DNA of 15,437 nt from JAERML01 sp035687895 (GTDB taxonomy: Bacteria; Bacteroidota; Ignavibacteria; UBA10030; UBA6906). Numbering within the stretch: position 1 is the first letter of the stretch; the number at the start of each line of letters is the position of its first letter. The translations under genes were made by a program, and so were the position numbers. Shown here one piece after another: positions 8,031-15,437 of the stretch. The notes under the pieces were generated by a model, which did not search any database, was not told where the DNA came from, and saw only the letters and a list, made by a program, of their open reading frames with translations. The stretch spans positions 1-15,437 of the forward strand of contig DASRUE010000046.1 in the NCBI GenBank assembly GCA_035687895.1, written 5' to 3'.

Positions 8031-9323
8031 CTAGGCATAAATACCACGGACTTTCAACGTCTTGGCAACCTTGTCGATTGCGAGAATATACGCGCCGATG
8101 CGCATGGTTACCTTGTGCTTTTCCGCCGTCTCATAGACCGCATCGAATGCAGTCCGCATCATCCGGTCCAATCGGCGGTTCACGCGCTGTTCACTCCAGA
8201 AATATCCGACGCGATCCTGTACCCACTCAAAGTAAGAGACGGTCACTCCACCCGAGTTGGCGAGGATATCCGGAATCACCATGATCCCCTTGTCCTGGAG
8301 AATCGGATCTGCCTTTGCGGTTGTCGGGCCGTTGGCCCCTTCGGTAATGATCTTTGCCTTGATCTTCCTCGCAACCTGTGGAACGATCTGATCCTCTTTT
8401 GCTGCGGGCACAAGCACGTCGCATTCGCTTTCCAGGAGTTCCACTTGGGATATCGGGTCGCCTCCCTTCCAGCCGTGCAATGTCTTATGTTTCTCCACGT
8501 AGGCGATGGCCCCCTTCACATCAATTCCTGTCTTGTTATAGTATCCGCCGGACACATCGCTAATTGCCACGACCTTACAACCTTGCTCCTCGAGCAGCCT
8601 CGCAGAAATAGAGCCAACATTGCCAAAGCCTTGCACCGCCACAGTCGTGTTTTGGGGCACGATCTTGATCTTGTCAAGTGCCGACAGCGTGTTTACCATG
8701 ACACCCCGTCCCGTTGCTTCTCGTCGTCCGAGGGAACCGCCTATGATCAATGGTTTGCCTGTCACTACGGCATTCTCCGTCCTTCGGCTGTGCATGCTGT
8801 ACGTATCCATCACCCACGCCATCGTCTGTTCATTCGTGTTCATGTCGGGAGCGGGCACGTCTTTGTCCGGGCCGAATACGTCCATCAGATTTGCAGTGTA
8901 CCGGCGAGTGATTTTCTCTATCTCGACACGGGTCAACTTGCTCGGGTCACAACGAACGCCCCCCTTTGCTCCCCCAAAGGGGATATTCACTACGGCACAC
9001 TTCCATGTCATCCACGCTGCGAGGGCTTTCACCTCGTCGAGCGTAACGTCCGGGGCATATCTGATACCCCCTTTTGAGGGTCCCATAACGTCATTGTGAA
9101 TGACACGATATCCCATGAATATCTCGATCCTCCCATCGTCCATCTGTATCGGAATGGAAACGATGTGTTGCCGGACGGGAGTTTTCAAATATTCATATAC
9201 GCCTCGCTCCAATCCCAGAATCTCTGCCGCAACATCAAAACGCTTCATCATCGACTCCAATGGGTTTTCCCTGTCCATTGGCGGTGCTGGCTCTTGATAA
9301 ATGGCCTTTGCGTACGGATCCAT
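8031..9323 (-). CDS. gdhA: Glutamate dehydrogenase (Glu/Leu/Phe/Val dehydrogenase family)
   Basis: Cytosolic enzyme that interconverts glutamate with 2-oxoglutarate and ammonium using NAD(P). The 430 residues fit the bacterial hexameric type of about 420-450. The substrate-binding half has GPSKGGIRY (81-89) with Lys84, Lys108 (TWKCAVVNIP) and the catalytic-lysine signature PFGGAKGG (115-122) with Lys120, then PAPDMNTNEQTMAW (157-170) with Asp160. The dinucleotide fold has QGFGNVGS (231-238) and VVAISDVSGG (251-260). The C-terminal part has PAAKEDQI (307-314) and ILANSGGVTVSYFEW (353-367). Asp256 after the second strand may favour NAD, but this is uncertain. ATG 9321-9323 is used; AAAGGAG lies 14 bases upstream, a long spacing. 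The next gene starts six bases after the stop. This is the likely first gene of the envelope cluster. A leucine dehydrogenase is less likely given the length. Confidence 0.94.
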   Translation of the reverse strand: MDPYAKAIYQEPAPPMDRENPLESMMKRFDVAAEILGLERGVYEYLKTPVRQHIVSIPIQMDDGRIEIFMGYRVIHNDVMGPSKGGIRYAPDVTLDEVKALAAWMTWKCAVVNIPFGGAKGGVRCDPSKLTRVEIEKITRRYTANLMDVFGPDKDVPAPDMNTNEQTMAWVMDTYSMHSRRTENAVVTGKPLIIGGSLGRREATGRGVMVNTLSALDKIKIVPQNTTVAVQGFGNVGSISARLLEEQGCKVVAISDVSGGYYNKTGIDVKGAIAYVEKHKTLHGWKGGDPISQVELLESECDVLVPAAKEDQIVPQVARKIKAKIITEGANGPTTAKADPILQDKGIMVIPDILANSGGVTVSYFEWVQDRVGYFWSEQRVNRRLDRMMRTAFDAVYETAEKHKVTMRIGAYILAIDKVAKTLKVRGIYA

Positions 9324-9376
9324 GTGCGAGGGGTCTTACTCCTTTCGTTGCGCCGATGGCAAATGATTTCTATTGA

Positions 9377-9408
9377 CAAAACTTACGGAAAAAAGGCTTG
9401 ATATTCAA
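9377..9408 (-). promoter_or_regulatory. Possible promoter for glutamate dehydrogenase
   Basis: In the 131-bp gap upstream of gdh, the minus strand reads TTG (9406-9408), 20 bases, then TAAGTTTTG (9377-9385). This resembles the Bacteroidota -33/-7 pattern (TTTG, about 20 bp, TAnnTTTG) with one extra T. It would leave about 50 bases of leader to the ATG. The match is approximate. The gap size and the abutting genes downstream are the main reasons to expect a promoter here. Confidence 0.3.
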
Positions 9409-9409
9409 G
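9389..9409 (-). terminator. Weak terminator-like hairpin after the carbon-nitrogen hydrolase gene
   Basis: Minus-strand reading CTTGAATATCAAG (9397-9409) has perfect 5-bp arms around ATA, followed by CC and six T residues (9389-9394). The shape is that of a small intrinsic terminator, but the stem has only two G-C pairs. It also overlaps the possible gdh -33 element, so it could instead be an operator-like palindrome. Confidence 0.28.
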
Positions 9410-9454
9410 GAAGCGAATTCGGCGGGGATGGCACAGGAAGGTTTCGGTCGTGGA

Positions 9455-10312
9455 TCAAGAACCGCTGGAAAGTCGAATTCGGTCCAGTTCCCTTGCCACG
9501 AGAGTCGGGTCCTCGTCAAGAAAGTGGCGTGAGAATCGTCTCGCTCTGCGGACTGAGTGTTCGCTGATCTCGGCAACGATGAGATCCTCTTCAAAGGGCT
9601 TAGCCGTAACGAGTACCTCACCATCCGGGCCCACAACCTGGGAGCCGCCCCAGAAGTTCACTCCGTCTTCATAGCCCACCCGGTTGCAGAAGACTATGTA
9701 CGAAGAAAGAAGACGAGCGTATGCTCTTTGGTTCTCGGTGTTGATTGTGGCGGCCTCAAGCTCTTTTTCGTTTGCTCCCAATCTCGTCGGGCTTGCAACC
9801 AACGAAATGATAACCTGTGCACCTTGCAGTGCAAGAAGGTACGGTAATGAGACATGCCAGAGGTCCTCACAGACAAGCACACCCAGCGTCCCGTGTTTTG
9901 ATGAAATTGCCCGAACGGAATTCCCCTTGCTGAAGTATCTCATCTCTTCGAACATTCCATATGTCGGGGGATAAGTTTTCCGGTGGGCACTCTGTACCAA
10001 TCCATTCTCAAAAAAAAACGCGGTGTTGTAGAGGCGAAATGACGACCCCTCCTCCACTCCACCGGCAATGATCGAGATATGACGCCCCATCTCTATCAGA
10101 TCCTTCACGGCTGTGGTATCCCGTCCGAGGTTAACGGCCAAATCCCAATTCATGTCCCTGATGGAATAGCCGGTGAGACTGAGTTCTGGAAAGACCACCA
10201 GTTCTGCGCCAAGTTGTCGTGCGTTCTCGGCCGCGACAAGATGTTTCTTGACATTCCCTTGCAGGTCACCAAGTCTTGAGTCGATTTGTGCAAGGGCGAT
10301 CTTGAAGTTCAT
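9455..10312 (-). CDS. Carbon-nitrogen hydrolase (nitrilase superfamily), NAD-synthetase-glutaminase-like
   Basis: Amidase-type enzyme of the nitrilase superfamily, 285 residues from the chosen start. The catalytic Glu-Lys-Cys triad is visible: Glu43 in VVFPELSLTGY (39-49), Lys112 in HRKTYPPTYG (110-119), and Cys148 in VLVCEDLWH (145-153). The stretch TYGMFEEMRYFSKG (117-130) closely resembles the glutaminase domain of glutamine-dependent NAD synthetase, but no synthetase (ATP-pyrophosphatase) domain follows, so this is a stand-alone amidase of unknown substrate. I start at ATG 10310-10312 (MNFKIALAQ), where family homology begins. An in-frame GTG at 10358-10360 would add 16 unrelated residues. 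The upstream gap to the response regulator is 66 bp and the stop is 131 bp before gdh. It could belong to either unit. A link to nitrogen metabolism with gdh is tempting but unproven. Confidence 0.85.
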   Translation of the reverse strand: MNFKIALAQIDSRLGDLQGNVKKHLVAAENARQLGAELVVFPELSLTGYSIRDMNWDLAVNLGRDTTAVKDLIEMGRHISIIAGGVEEGSSFRLYNTAFFFENGLVQSAHRKTYPPTYGMFEEMRYFSKGNSVRAISSKHGTLGVLVCEDLWHVSLPYLLALQGAQVIISLVASPTRLGANEKELEAATINTENQRAYARLLSSYIVFCNRVGYEDGVNFWGGSQVVGPDGEVLVTAKPFEEDLIVAEISEHSVRRARRFSRHFLDEDPTLVARELDRIRLSSGS

Positions 10313-10346
10313 GGAAGTGTTTTTCAGGAAAGGTGAGAACTCGGAC

Positions 10347-10366
10347 TGAAGCGTGAACACACTTCA
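10347..10366 (-). repeat. Inverted repeat between the response regulator and hydrolase genes
   Basis: Minus-strand reading TGAAGTGTGTTCACGCTTCA pairs as an 8-bp stem with one G-T wobble around a GTTC loop. It sits 35 bp before the chosen hydrolase ATG and 12 bp after the response regulator stop. No T-run follows, so it is not a standard terminator. It could be an mRNA processing or attenuating hairpin, or chance. Confidence 0.3.
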
Positions 10367-10378
10367 AAAGAAGGGCAA

Positions 10379-11068
10379 TTACTCGGAGAGGTCAAACATT
10401 CTGATGTCCTTGATGTATGGGACAGTCTTGTCTGTTTTCATTTCTTTCAACTTCGTAATCTTCCTCTCAATTCTTGTGAGATTATCCCTTATGATCGTCA
10501 GGTAGGTTGATAGGTTGTCGGTCTGGTGGCCACCAAGAAGTTCTTCGGTCGTAATACGCATGCTGTCCAGCGGGAGTCTTATCTCCTGGGCGATATTCAG
10601 AACGATTTCCTGGATTGCTTCGAGGCGTTTCTGTGTTATTTCCAGCGTTGTTAACTGGTCCTTTAGTTTCTGACGCTCGATGACGTTCAGAATTGTCTTC
10701 GGAAGCACTGGCGTCGCAATCTCCTCCTTGACCAGGTAATCCTCAACTCCAAGCTTCATGACTTCGACGGCGAGATCAAAATCCTTGTTCACAGTGAGAA
10801 AAACAACGGGTGCCCGGATATGTCGCTCCTGCAGAGCACGGGTTATCTCCAGCCCGTTCTGACCGGGTAGAAAATAATCCATCAAGATGACATCGAAATT
10901 CTGATCTTTGTCAAGCTCTGCCAGTGCATCCCTACCGTTCTCCTTCCATACAATATGGAATCGCTCGGGTTCATGCTTTCGCAGGAACACCTCGACGAGC
11001 TTGGCAAAATCACGGTTGTCTTCCACCAACAGAATGCGTACCGCGTGTTGTTCTTCGGTTTCTATCAT
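10379..11068 (-). CDS. Response regulator with receiver domain and histidine-less HisKA-like region
   Basis: Cytosolic signalling protein, 229 residues. The receiver domain (about 10-130) is intact: acidic pair Glu16-Asp17 (LLVEDN), phospho-acceptor Asp64 (VILMDYFLPG), Thr92 (VVFLTVN) and Lys114 (DYLVKEE). A helical linker (about 130-152) is followed by LNIAQEIRLPLDSMR (157-171), which aligns with the H-box of HisKA domains (compare YVVSHDLKEPLISIEG in the kinase next door), but the phospho-accepting His is Gln161 (codon 10586-10588, CAG). A second helix (about 185-212) and the tail VPYIKDIRMFDLSE follow. There is no ATPase domain and no DNA-binding domain, so output is probably by protein contact or dimerisation. 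It lies 39 bp downstream of the kinase and is its likely partner. The ATG at 11066-11068 has no clear ribosome site. Confidence 0.88.
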   Translation of the reverse strand: MIETEEQHAVRILLVEDNRDFAKLVEVFLRKHEPERFHIVWKENGRDALAELDKDQNFDVILMDYFLPGQNGLEITRALQERHIRAPVVFLTVNKDFDLAVEVMKLGVEDYLVKEEIATPVLPKTILNVIERQKLKDQLTTLEITQKRLEAIQEIVLNIAQEIRLPLDSMRITTEELLGGHQTDNLSTYLTIIRDNLTRIERKITKLKEMKTDKTVPYIKDIRMFDLSE

Positions 11069-11107
11069 GAATAGACCATATCAGAAACTATCATATCGGA
11101 AAATTCT

Positions 11108-14100
11108 CTACTTGGGTATACTGAAATAGAACGTTGTCCCCTTGCCTACTATAGAATTTACCCAGACACGGCCGCGATGTCTTTCGATGATCTTCTTTAC
11201 GATTGTGAGTCCTGCCCCGGTGCCACGATACTCTTCGCTCCGTTGAAGCCTTTGAAATATGGTGAAGATTCTGTCGTAATATTGCTCCTCTATTCCGATC
11301 CCATTGTCTGCAACAGAAAAAATGAATTGCCCTTCTTGCTCCTGCACATCAATCGTAACGACCGGATTGGGTTTGTCGTTGAACTTCATGGCATTGGAGA
11401 TCAAATTCCGGAACACCATGCTCAGTTGTGTCGGGTTGTACCGGACCTCGGGGAGATGTTCCGGCACGTTGATAACCATGTTTCGTTCCCGCAACATGAA
11501 CTGCAGATCATGCAGGATCTCCTTGATCATCCCGCCCACCGGCACTATTTGCAGCTCTTCTGCAACACGGCCCAACCGCGATAGTGTGAGCAAATCGTCA
11601 ATCAGATTCTTCATCCGGGCGCTGGACTGCACCACCGTTCCCAGAAACTCCTTCCCCTCTTGATCGACCTTGTCCTGGTAGTCCTTCAACAGGATTTTGC
11701 TATAGCCTTCAATGCTAATCAGGGGCTCCTTCAGGTCATGTGAGACGACATACGTGAAGTCATCCAGCTCCCTATTCCTGTTTTCGATCTCGATCGACTT
11801 TGCAACGGTGTCCTCGTACAGCATCGCTTTGTCAATTGCAATTTCGGTCAAGTTAGCAATACTTTCCAAGAGACGCAAGTGACTCTCTTGATATGTGTCC
11901 TCCGCCGCATGCTGCAAAGAGATGACGCCGGCCACCGTTTGCTTTGACTTGACCGGGACAGCGAGCATCGACCCACCAACACAGGGCCCAGTTGGTGGCG
12001 AGCCCAGGAATGAAATGCCTTGTGTCACCAAATTCCATAAGACGGAATCTTCGGTAAGGAGGGTCTTCGCACTCTCCGGCACTGACTCGAAAAACTGTTG
12101 TTTCCCGTCCGCAATTCCGAACACAGGAGTCAGGAGAGGAGGCGCCGGGGTGAAGGCATCGTAGGCAAATCGCTCAAGCGGAATGGCTTTTCGTACTTCG
12201 CCATACACGATCTCAAACATCTTTTTAATGTCTAGGGCGCCCGTCAGTCCTTTCCCCAGTTCGTAGAGCGAAGTAACCCGTTGTACCTGATTCTGAACCT
12301 CGGCATAGAGGACGGCATTCTCTATCGCTGAACCGAGTTGGTTGCAGATTAGCAGGAGGAGTTGCAGCTCCTTGTCATTGAACTCATGCGGCGCCTGGAA
12401 TGCCACATCAAGCGCACCCAGTACCCTTTCCTTCGATTGCAACGGAAATACGCCCAGGCTTTGCATACCCATGGAGTGGAAGATCTTCCGGCCTTCCGGG
12501 CTAACACGGGAATCCGTCATGAGACTATTCCTGATCAGGAGAGGTTGTCGTTCCGTCACAACGGTTCCTGTCGCACTTGAAGTTACGTCTAACCGATCGA
12601 TATTTGACACGAAGCGGTCCGGGAGTCCAAAGGAATTTTGCAGGACAAGTGCGTTCTTCCGTTCGTCCTTGAGATAGAAAAGAACCATATCTGCCCCCAC
12701 GATGTCGCGCACTTGTTCAGAGGCAACCTGCAAAACTTCGTCAAGGTTCAGCGATTTACTGATGGATGCTCCAATCGCATTGAGTGCCAGCAGCTCTTTG
12801 TTCCTGCGGATCACCTCCTCTTCCGTTCGCTTGATCTCCGTAATATCGGTGTTGGTGAAAACCAGACCGGTCACCGTCTCGTTGATCACCATGGGGTTGA
12901 TTGCAATATGGTACGTCTTCTGTCCCCCATCCCATCGGAGATCGAATTCCTGGGAATAGAAATCCGTCTTTCGCTCGAACAGATCAGGCATGACCCGCTG
13001 ATAGGTCTGCCACAAGTCTTGCATCGGAACAATCTCGGCAAGATTTGCACCGATGACCTGGCTTTCCGTTTGGTACCGAGGCAGTCCTTGTCGCAGAGCA
13101 AATTCTCGCCAGGCTTTGTTTACCTCAGTGATCCGATAGTTCCGGTCTACAGTGAACACCACACTGTCGATGGAGTTCAGAAGATTGTGAATGTAGTTGC
13201 TGTCTTCGCTCACCTTCCTGAAAAGGCGCACTCGATCGACCATCGCACCGATTTGATCGGCAATGGGTTGTAGGTACGAGGGTTCCTCGCCGGAGAACGC
13301 GTTTGCTTGAGTAGAGGCCACGTTGAACGTTCCAATCACCCGCTCATTCAGGAAGATGGGAATGCTGATCTGCGACTGGAGTCCTTCTTGCACAGAAGCA
13401 ATATCACGGCCAAGGTCAGGGTGCTCAACAAGATTGTTGATCACTACGGCTTGACGTTTCCGAATCGCCAGTTGAGAGACCGTTCGTCCGAGACTGACCA
13501 CCTCGCCGATCAGCAAGTCCTTCCCTGAGGGACTCGCACTTGCGTATATGATGAGGCCCGTTTCATCATCTGTCATCAGCCCCACATTGATTTGATCATA
13601 CGGGATAAGATTGGAAATCTCAGTGCCGATTACCTGGAAGATCTCCTCGAAATTGCTGGTGGTGTTAGCCTTGCTGATGATCCGATTCAGCAATTCGATC
13701 TGCTTGTTCTTGCGCTCGAGTTCAAGTGAGAGGCGCTTCCGGTCACTGATGTCCCGTCCGATGTTGAGCATCGCAACAGGCTCGCCCATTGCATTGCGGA
13801 GAAGTGTTGTATTCAGACTGATGGCAACCAGTGACTCGTCCTTCCGCTTCCACGTCATGTCAAAATCGCGCAGATAGCTATGTTCCCGTAGCGCCGCAAT
13901 CCATGTCACGAATTTTGCCATCTCCTCTTCGAGAACCCAGGGATAGGGGAAGTTCATCTGCAGAACTTCGCTGCGCTGGTACCCGGTAATGCGTGTGAAT
14001 TCACTGTTGACCTCCCAGACCTTCCCTTGCAGGTCGGAAATCATCAATGCGTCCCCCATCCCGTCGATCACCTTGCGGAGGATCTCTTCTGATTCGCGGA

Positions 14101-15437
14101 GCTCGCGCTCCAGTCTCTGCCTATTGGTGACGTCGGTGATGATCCCAACGACCCCTTTGATCGTTCCCTCACGGTCACGCAATGGTGAGAAACGAGCCCA
14201 GATGTAACGTCCTTCTTGTCCTTGTGCACTTGCAAGCAGTCTGTCGTCTGAGCTGACAGCCTCACCCCGCAGGGCACGCTGCAGCAGCGGACGAAGATAG
14301 TCCACATCCAGACACGCGAATTCACCGAGGCCGCTCTTCCCCACCACCCTCTCACGAGCGATTCCAGTGATTTCCTTCATCGCCTTGTTCCAATCGATGT
14401 AATGGAACTCTCTGTCGTAGACAACCACGCCCTCCCGCACACTCTCCAAGACGCTGGCCTTCATCTCTTCCGACTTTACCAACGCTTCTTCCAGCGCAAA
14501 GCGGTCCGTTACGTCACTGAGGATGCCGGTGATCGAGGTGACAGCTCCTTCGGGGTTGCGTGAATAGCGGACGGAATCCCGTACCCAACGATATGCTGCT
14601 TTTCCCTTTGGGAGCATCCGGTATTCAAGGTGGAACTCATTCGCTGTACCAGCTTGGTTGGAAATCCGTTGTGAATAGAGCGCGCGATCATCAGGGTGTA
14701 ACAGGGTTCGCCACAGGTCGCCAGCCTGATAAAACTCCTCCGATCTATATCCCAGCAGTGTGGCAATATTGGGGCTCAAGAATGTCAACGCTCCATTGGG
14801 TGCCGCGTGATAGATAACGTCCGAAATATTCTCCACTGCGGTACGATATCGTCCCTCCGATTCCTTCAGCTGAGAGTAGAGAGTTGCGTTTTCGATCGCA
14901 ACACCAAGTTGTGTACCGATTGAAACCAGAAGGATTTTCTCGTGCTCACCCATTGGTCTGCTCCTGGTGGAGGCAAGCAGCATCACGGCAGCAAGGGCAT
15001 TCTTGGAAATCAGCGGGATGTAGACCACTGTCTGAATCTGTGCCGGCACGAACAGAGACTTGTGCGGAAGGAACGGTGGGTACTCCGCAACGGAAAGGAC
15101 AAGCGGGTCCATTGTCTTCACCACATAGCCAGTGATTCCTTCCTGCATACTCTGTAATGCCAGTTTCTCAGCCACGTTTTCTGGTAACCGATGCTGGGTA
15201 GAGAGGGTAAGGGTCACACCGTCCTTCTCGACGGTGTACACGCCGCCGAGTTCAAGGTCAAGCGCTTTCATGGACGAATGCAATCCCACCTGAAGCACGT
15301 TGTCCAGCTCAATGGACTGGTTCACGGAAAGAGAAATTTCCCTCATGATTTCCAGACCGCGGGTCTTCCTGCGGAGATCTTCCTCGGATTTCTTTCTCTC
15401 CGTGATATCGCGGTGATACGCAATGGCGGTGGGCTTT
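11108..15437 (-). CDS. Multi-PAS/GAF soluble sensor histidine kinase, N-terminus beyond the right edge
   Basis: Cytosolic histidine kinase that autophosphorylates and probably passes phosphate to the adjacent response regulator. The frame is open to the window edge: the 30 codons before the in-frame Met at 15346 read as a PAS/PAC tail (AYHRDITERKKSEEDLRR), so that Met is internal and the true start lies outside. Numbering from it: GAF about 1-160; PAS 163-283, 293-410 and 420-540; GAF 565-708; PAS 715-840; GAF 868-1012; GAF 1037-1175; HisKA with VVSHDLKEPL (His1203, codon 11738-11740); HATPase with N-box NLISNAMKFND (1314-1324), DNGIGI (1347-1352) and GTGAGL (1375-1380). No membrane segment is visible, nor any attached receiver. 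GAF ends repeat an AIENA.LY motif, suggesting domain duplication. Ligands are unknown. It ends TAG at 11108-11110. Confidence 0.93.
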   Translation of the reverse strand, partial: KPTAIAYHRDITERKKSEEDLRRKTRGLEIMREISLSVNQSIELDNVLQVGLHSSMKALDLELGGVYTVEKDGVTLTLSTQHRLPENVAEKLALQSMQEGITGYVVKTMDPLVLSVAEYPPFLPHKSLFVPAQIQTVVYIPLISKNALAAVMLLASTRSRPMGEHEKILLVSIGTQLGVAIENATLYSQLKESEGRYRTAVENISDVIYHAAPNGALTFLSPNIATLLGYRSEEFYQAGDLWRTLLHPDDRALYSQRISNQAGTANEFHLEYRMLPKGKAAYRWVRDSVRYSRNPEGAVTSITGILSDVTDRFALEEALVKSEEMKASVLESVREGVVVYDREFHYIDWNKAMKEITGIARERVVGKSGLGEFACLDVDYLRPLLQRALRGEAVSSDDRLLASAQGQEGRYIWARFSPLRDREGTIKGVVGIITDVTNRQRLERELRESEEILRKVIDGMGDALMISDLQGKVWEVNSEFTRITGYQRSEVLQMNFPYPWVLEEEMAKFVTWIAALREHSYLRDFDMTWKRKDESLVAISLNTTLLRNAMGEPVAMLNIGRDISDRKRLSLELERKNKQIELLNRIISKANTTSNFEEIFQVIGTEISNLIPYDQINVGLMTDDETGLIIYASASPSGKDLLIGEVVSLGRTVSQLAIRKRQAVVINNLVEHPDLGRDIASVQEGLQSQISIPIFLNERVIGTFNVASTQANAFSGEEPSYLQPIADQIGAMVDRVRLFRKVSEDSNYIHNLLNSIDSVVFTVDRNYRITEVNKAWREFALRQGLPRYQTESQVIGANLAEIVPMQDLWQTYQRVMPDLFERKTDFYSQEFDLRWDGGQKTYHIAINPMVINETVTGLVFTNTDITEIKRTEEEVIRRNKELLALNAIGASISKSLNLDEVLQVASEQVRDIVGADMVLFYLKDERKNALVLQNSFGLPDRFVSNIDRLDVTSSATGTVVTERQPLLIRNSLMTDSRVSPEGRKIFHSMGMQSLGVFPLQSKERVLGALDVAFQAPHEFNDKELQLLLLICNQLGSAIENAVLYAEVQNQVQRVTSLYELGKGLTGALDIKKMFEIVYGEVRKAIPLERFAYDAFTPAPPLLTPVFGIADGKQQFFESVPESAKTLLTEDSVLWNLVTQGISFLGSPPTGPCVGGSMLAVPVKSKQTVAGVISLQHAAEDTYQESHLRLLESIANLTEIAIDKAMLYEDTVAKSIEIENRNRELDDFTYVVSHDLKEPLISIEGYSKILLKDYQDKVDQEGKEFLGTVVQSSARMKNLIDDLLTLSRLGRVAEELQIVPVGGMIKEILHDLQFMLRERNMVINVPEHLPEVRYNPTQLSMVFRNLISNAMKFNDKPNPVVTIDVQEQEGQFIFSVADNGIGIEEQYYDRIFTIFQRLQRSEEYRGTGAGLTIVKKIIERHRGRVWVNSIVGKGTTFYFSIPK

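Noticed and set aside
8025..9077. Long open frame (350 codons) on the plus strand opposite glutamate dehydrogenase
   Set aside because: It is fully antisense to a clear gdh gene, its product shows no domain pattern, and it starts exactly where the real genes meet. Codon structure of gdh explains the open frame.
10313..10360. GTG start at 10360 for the carbon-nitrogen hydrolase
   Set aside because: The 16 extra residues have no family match, and the conserved first strand begins right after the ATG at 10312.
11069..11107. Tiny nine-codon frame between kinase and response regulator, ending in overlap with the response regulator ATG
   Set aside because: No ribosome site and too short to distinguish from chance; not listed as a leader peptide.
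12638..13273. 211-codon plus-strand frame opposite the kinase
   Set aside because: Lies within the GAF/PAS coding region and has no domain signature; a shadow frame.

Overview
The window is one gene-dense bacterial chromosome stretch in which every supported gene lies on the minus strand, so the natural reading order runs from the right edge to the left. GC content looks slightly above 50% by eye. The gene set suggests a Gram-negative member of the Bacteroidota/Chlorobiota (FCB) group, perhaps Ignavibacteria-like. It includes a BamD-type outer-membrane lipoprotein, CcmA/CcmB, an FG-GAP propeller protein, a secreted protease with a type IX/FlgD-like C-terminal domain, a very large soluble PAS/GAF kinase, and many starts with weak Shine-Dalgarno sequences. 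This placement is an inference; there is no marker gene.

Right part (15437 to 10379): a two-component pair. A histidine kinase of at least 1442 residues enters from beyond the right edge. Its frame is open to the edge and the first 30 residues read as the tail of another PAS domain. It carries alternating GAF and PAS modules, then HisKA and HATPase. Downstream is a 229-residue response regulator with an intact receiver domain and a C-terminal HisKA-like helical region whose phospho-accepting histidine position is glutamine.

Middle (10312 to 8031): a stand-alone carbon-nitrogen hydrolase resembling the glutaminase half of NAD synthetase. After a 131-bp gap with a possible terminator/promoter comes glutamate dehydrogenase.

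Left part (8024 to 1): tightly packed genes that probably continue the glutamate dehydrogenase transcript. In order they encode an unrecognised envelope protein, a CapA-family metallophosphatase-like protein, BamD, an acyl-CoA thioesterase, an FG-GAP/VCBS propeller protein, a gluzincin-type secreted metalloprotease, CcmA and the start of CcmB (cut by the left edge). Gaps from gdh on are 22 bp or less. Four junctions overlap (16, 4, 4 and 14 bp), and the protease stop codon directly abuts the ccmA start.

The cluster is mostly about the cell envelope: outer-membrane assembly, exported proteins and cytochrome c maturation. I saw no tRNA, rRNA, CRISPR array, insertion sequence or phage gene, and no gene-free stretch longer than 131 bp. 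No clearly new system stands out. The best leads are the histidine-less HisKA region in the response regulator, the overlapping propeller/protease pair, and the unrecognised envelope protein.
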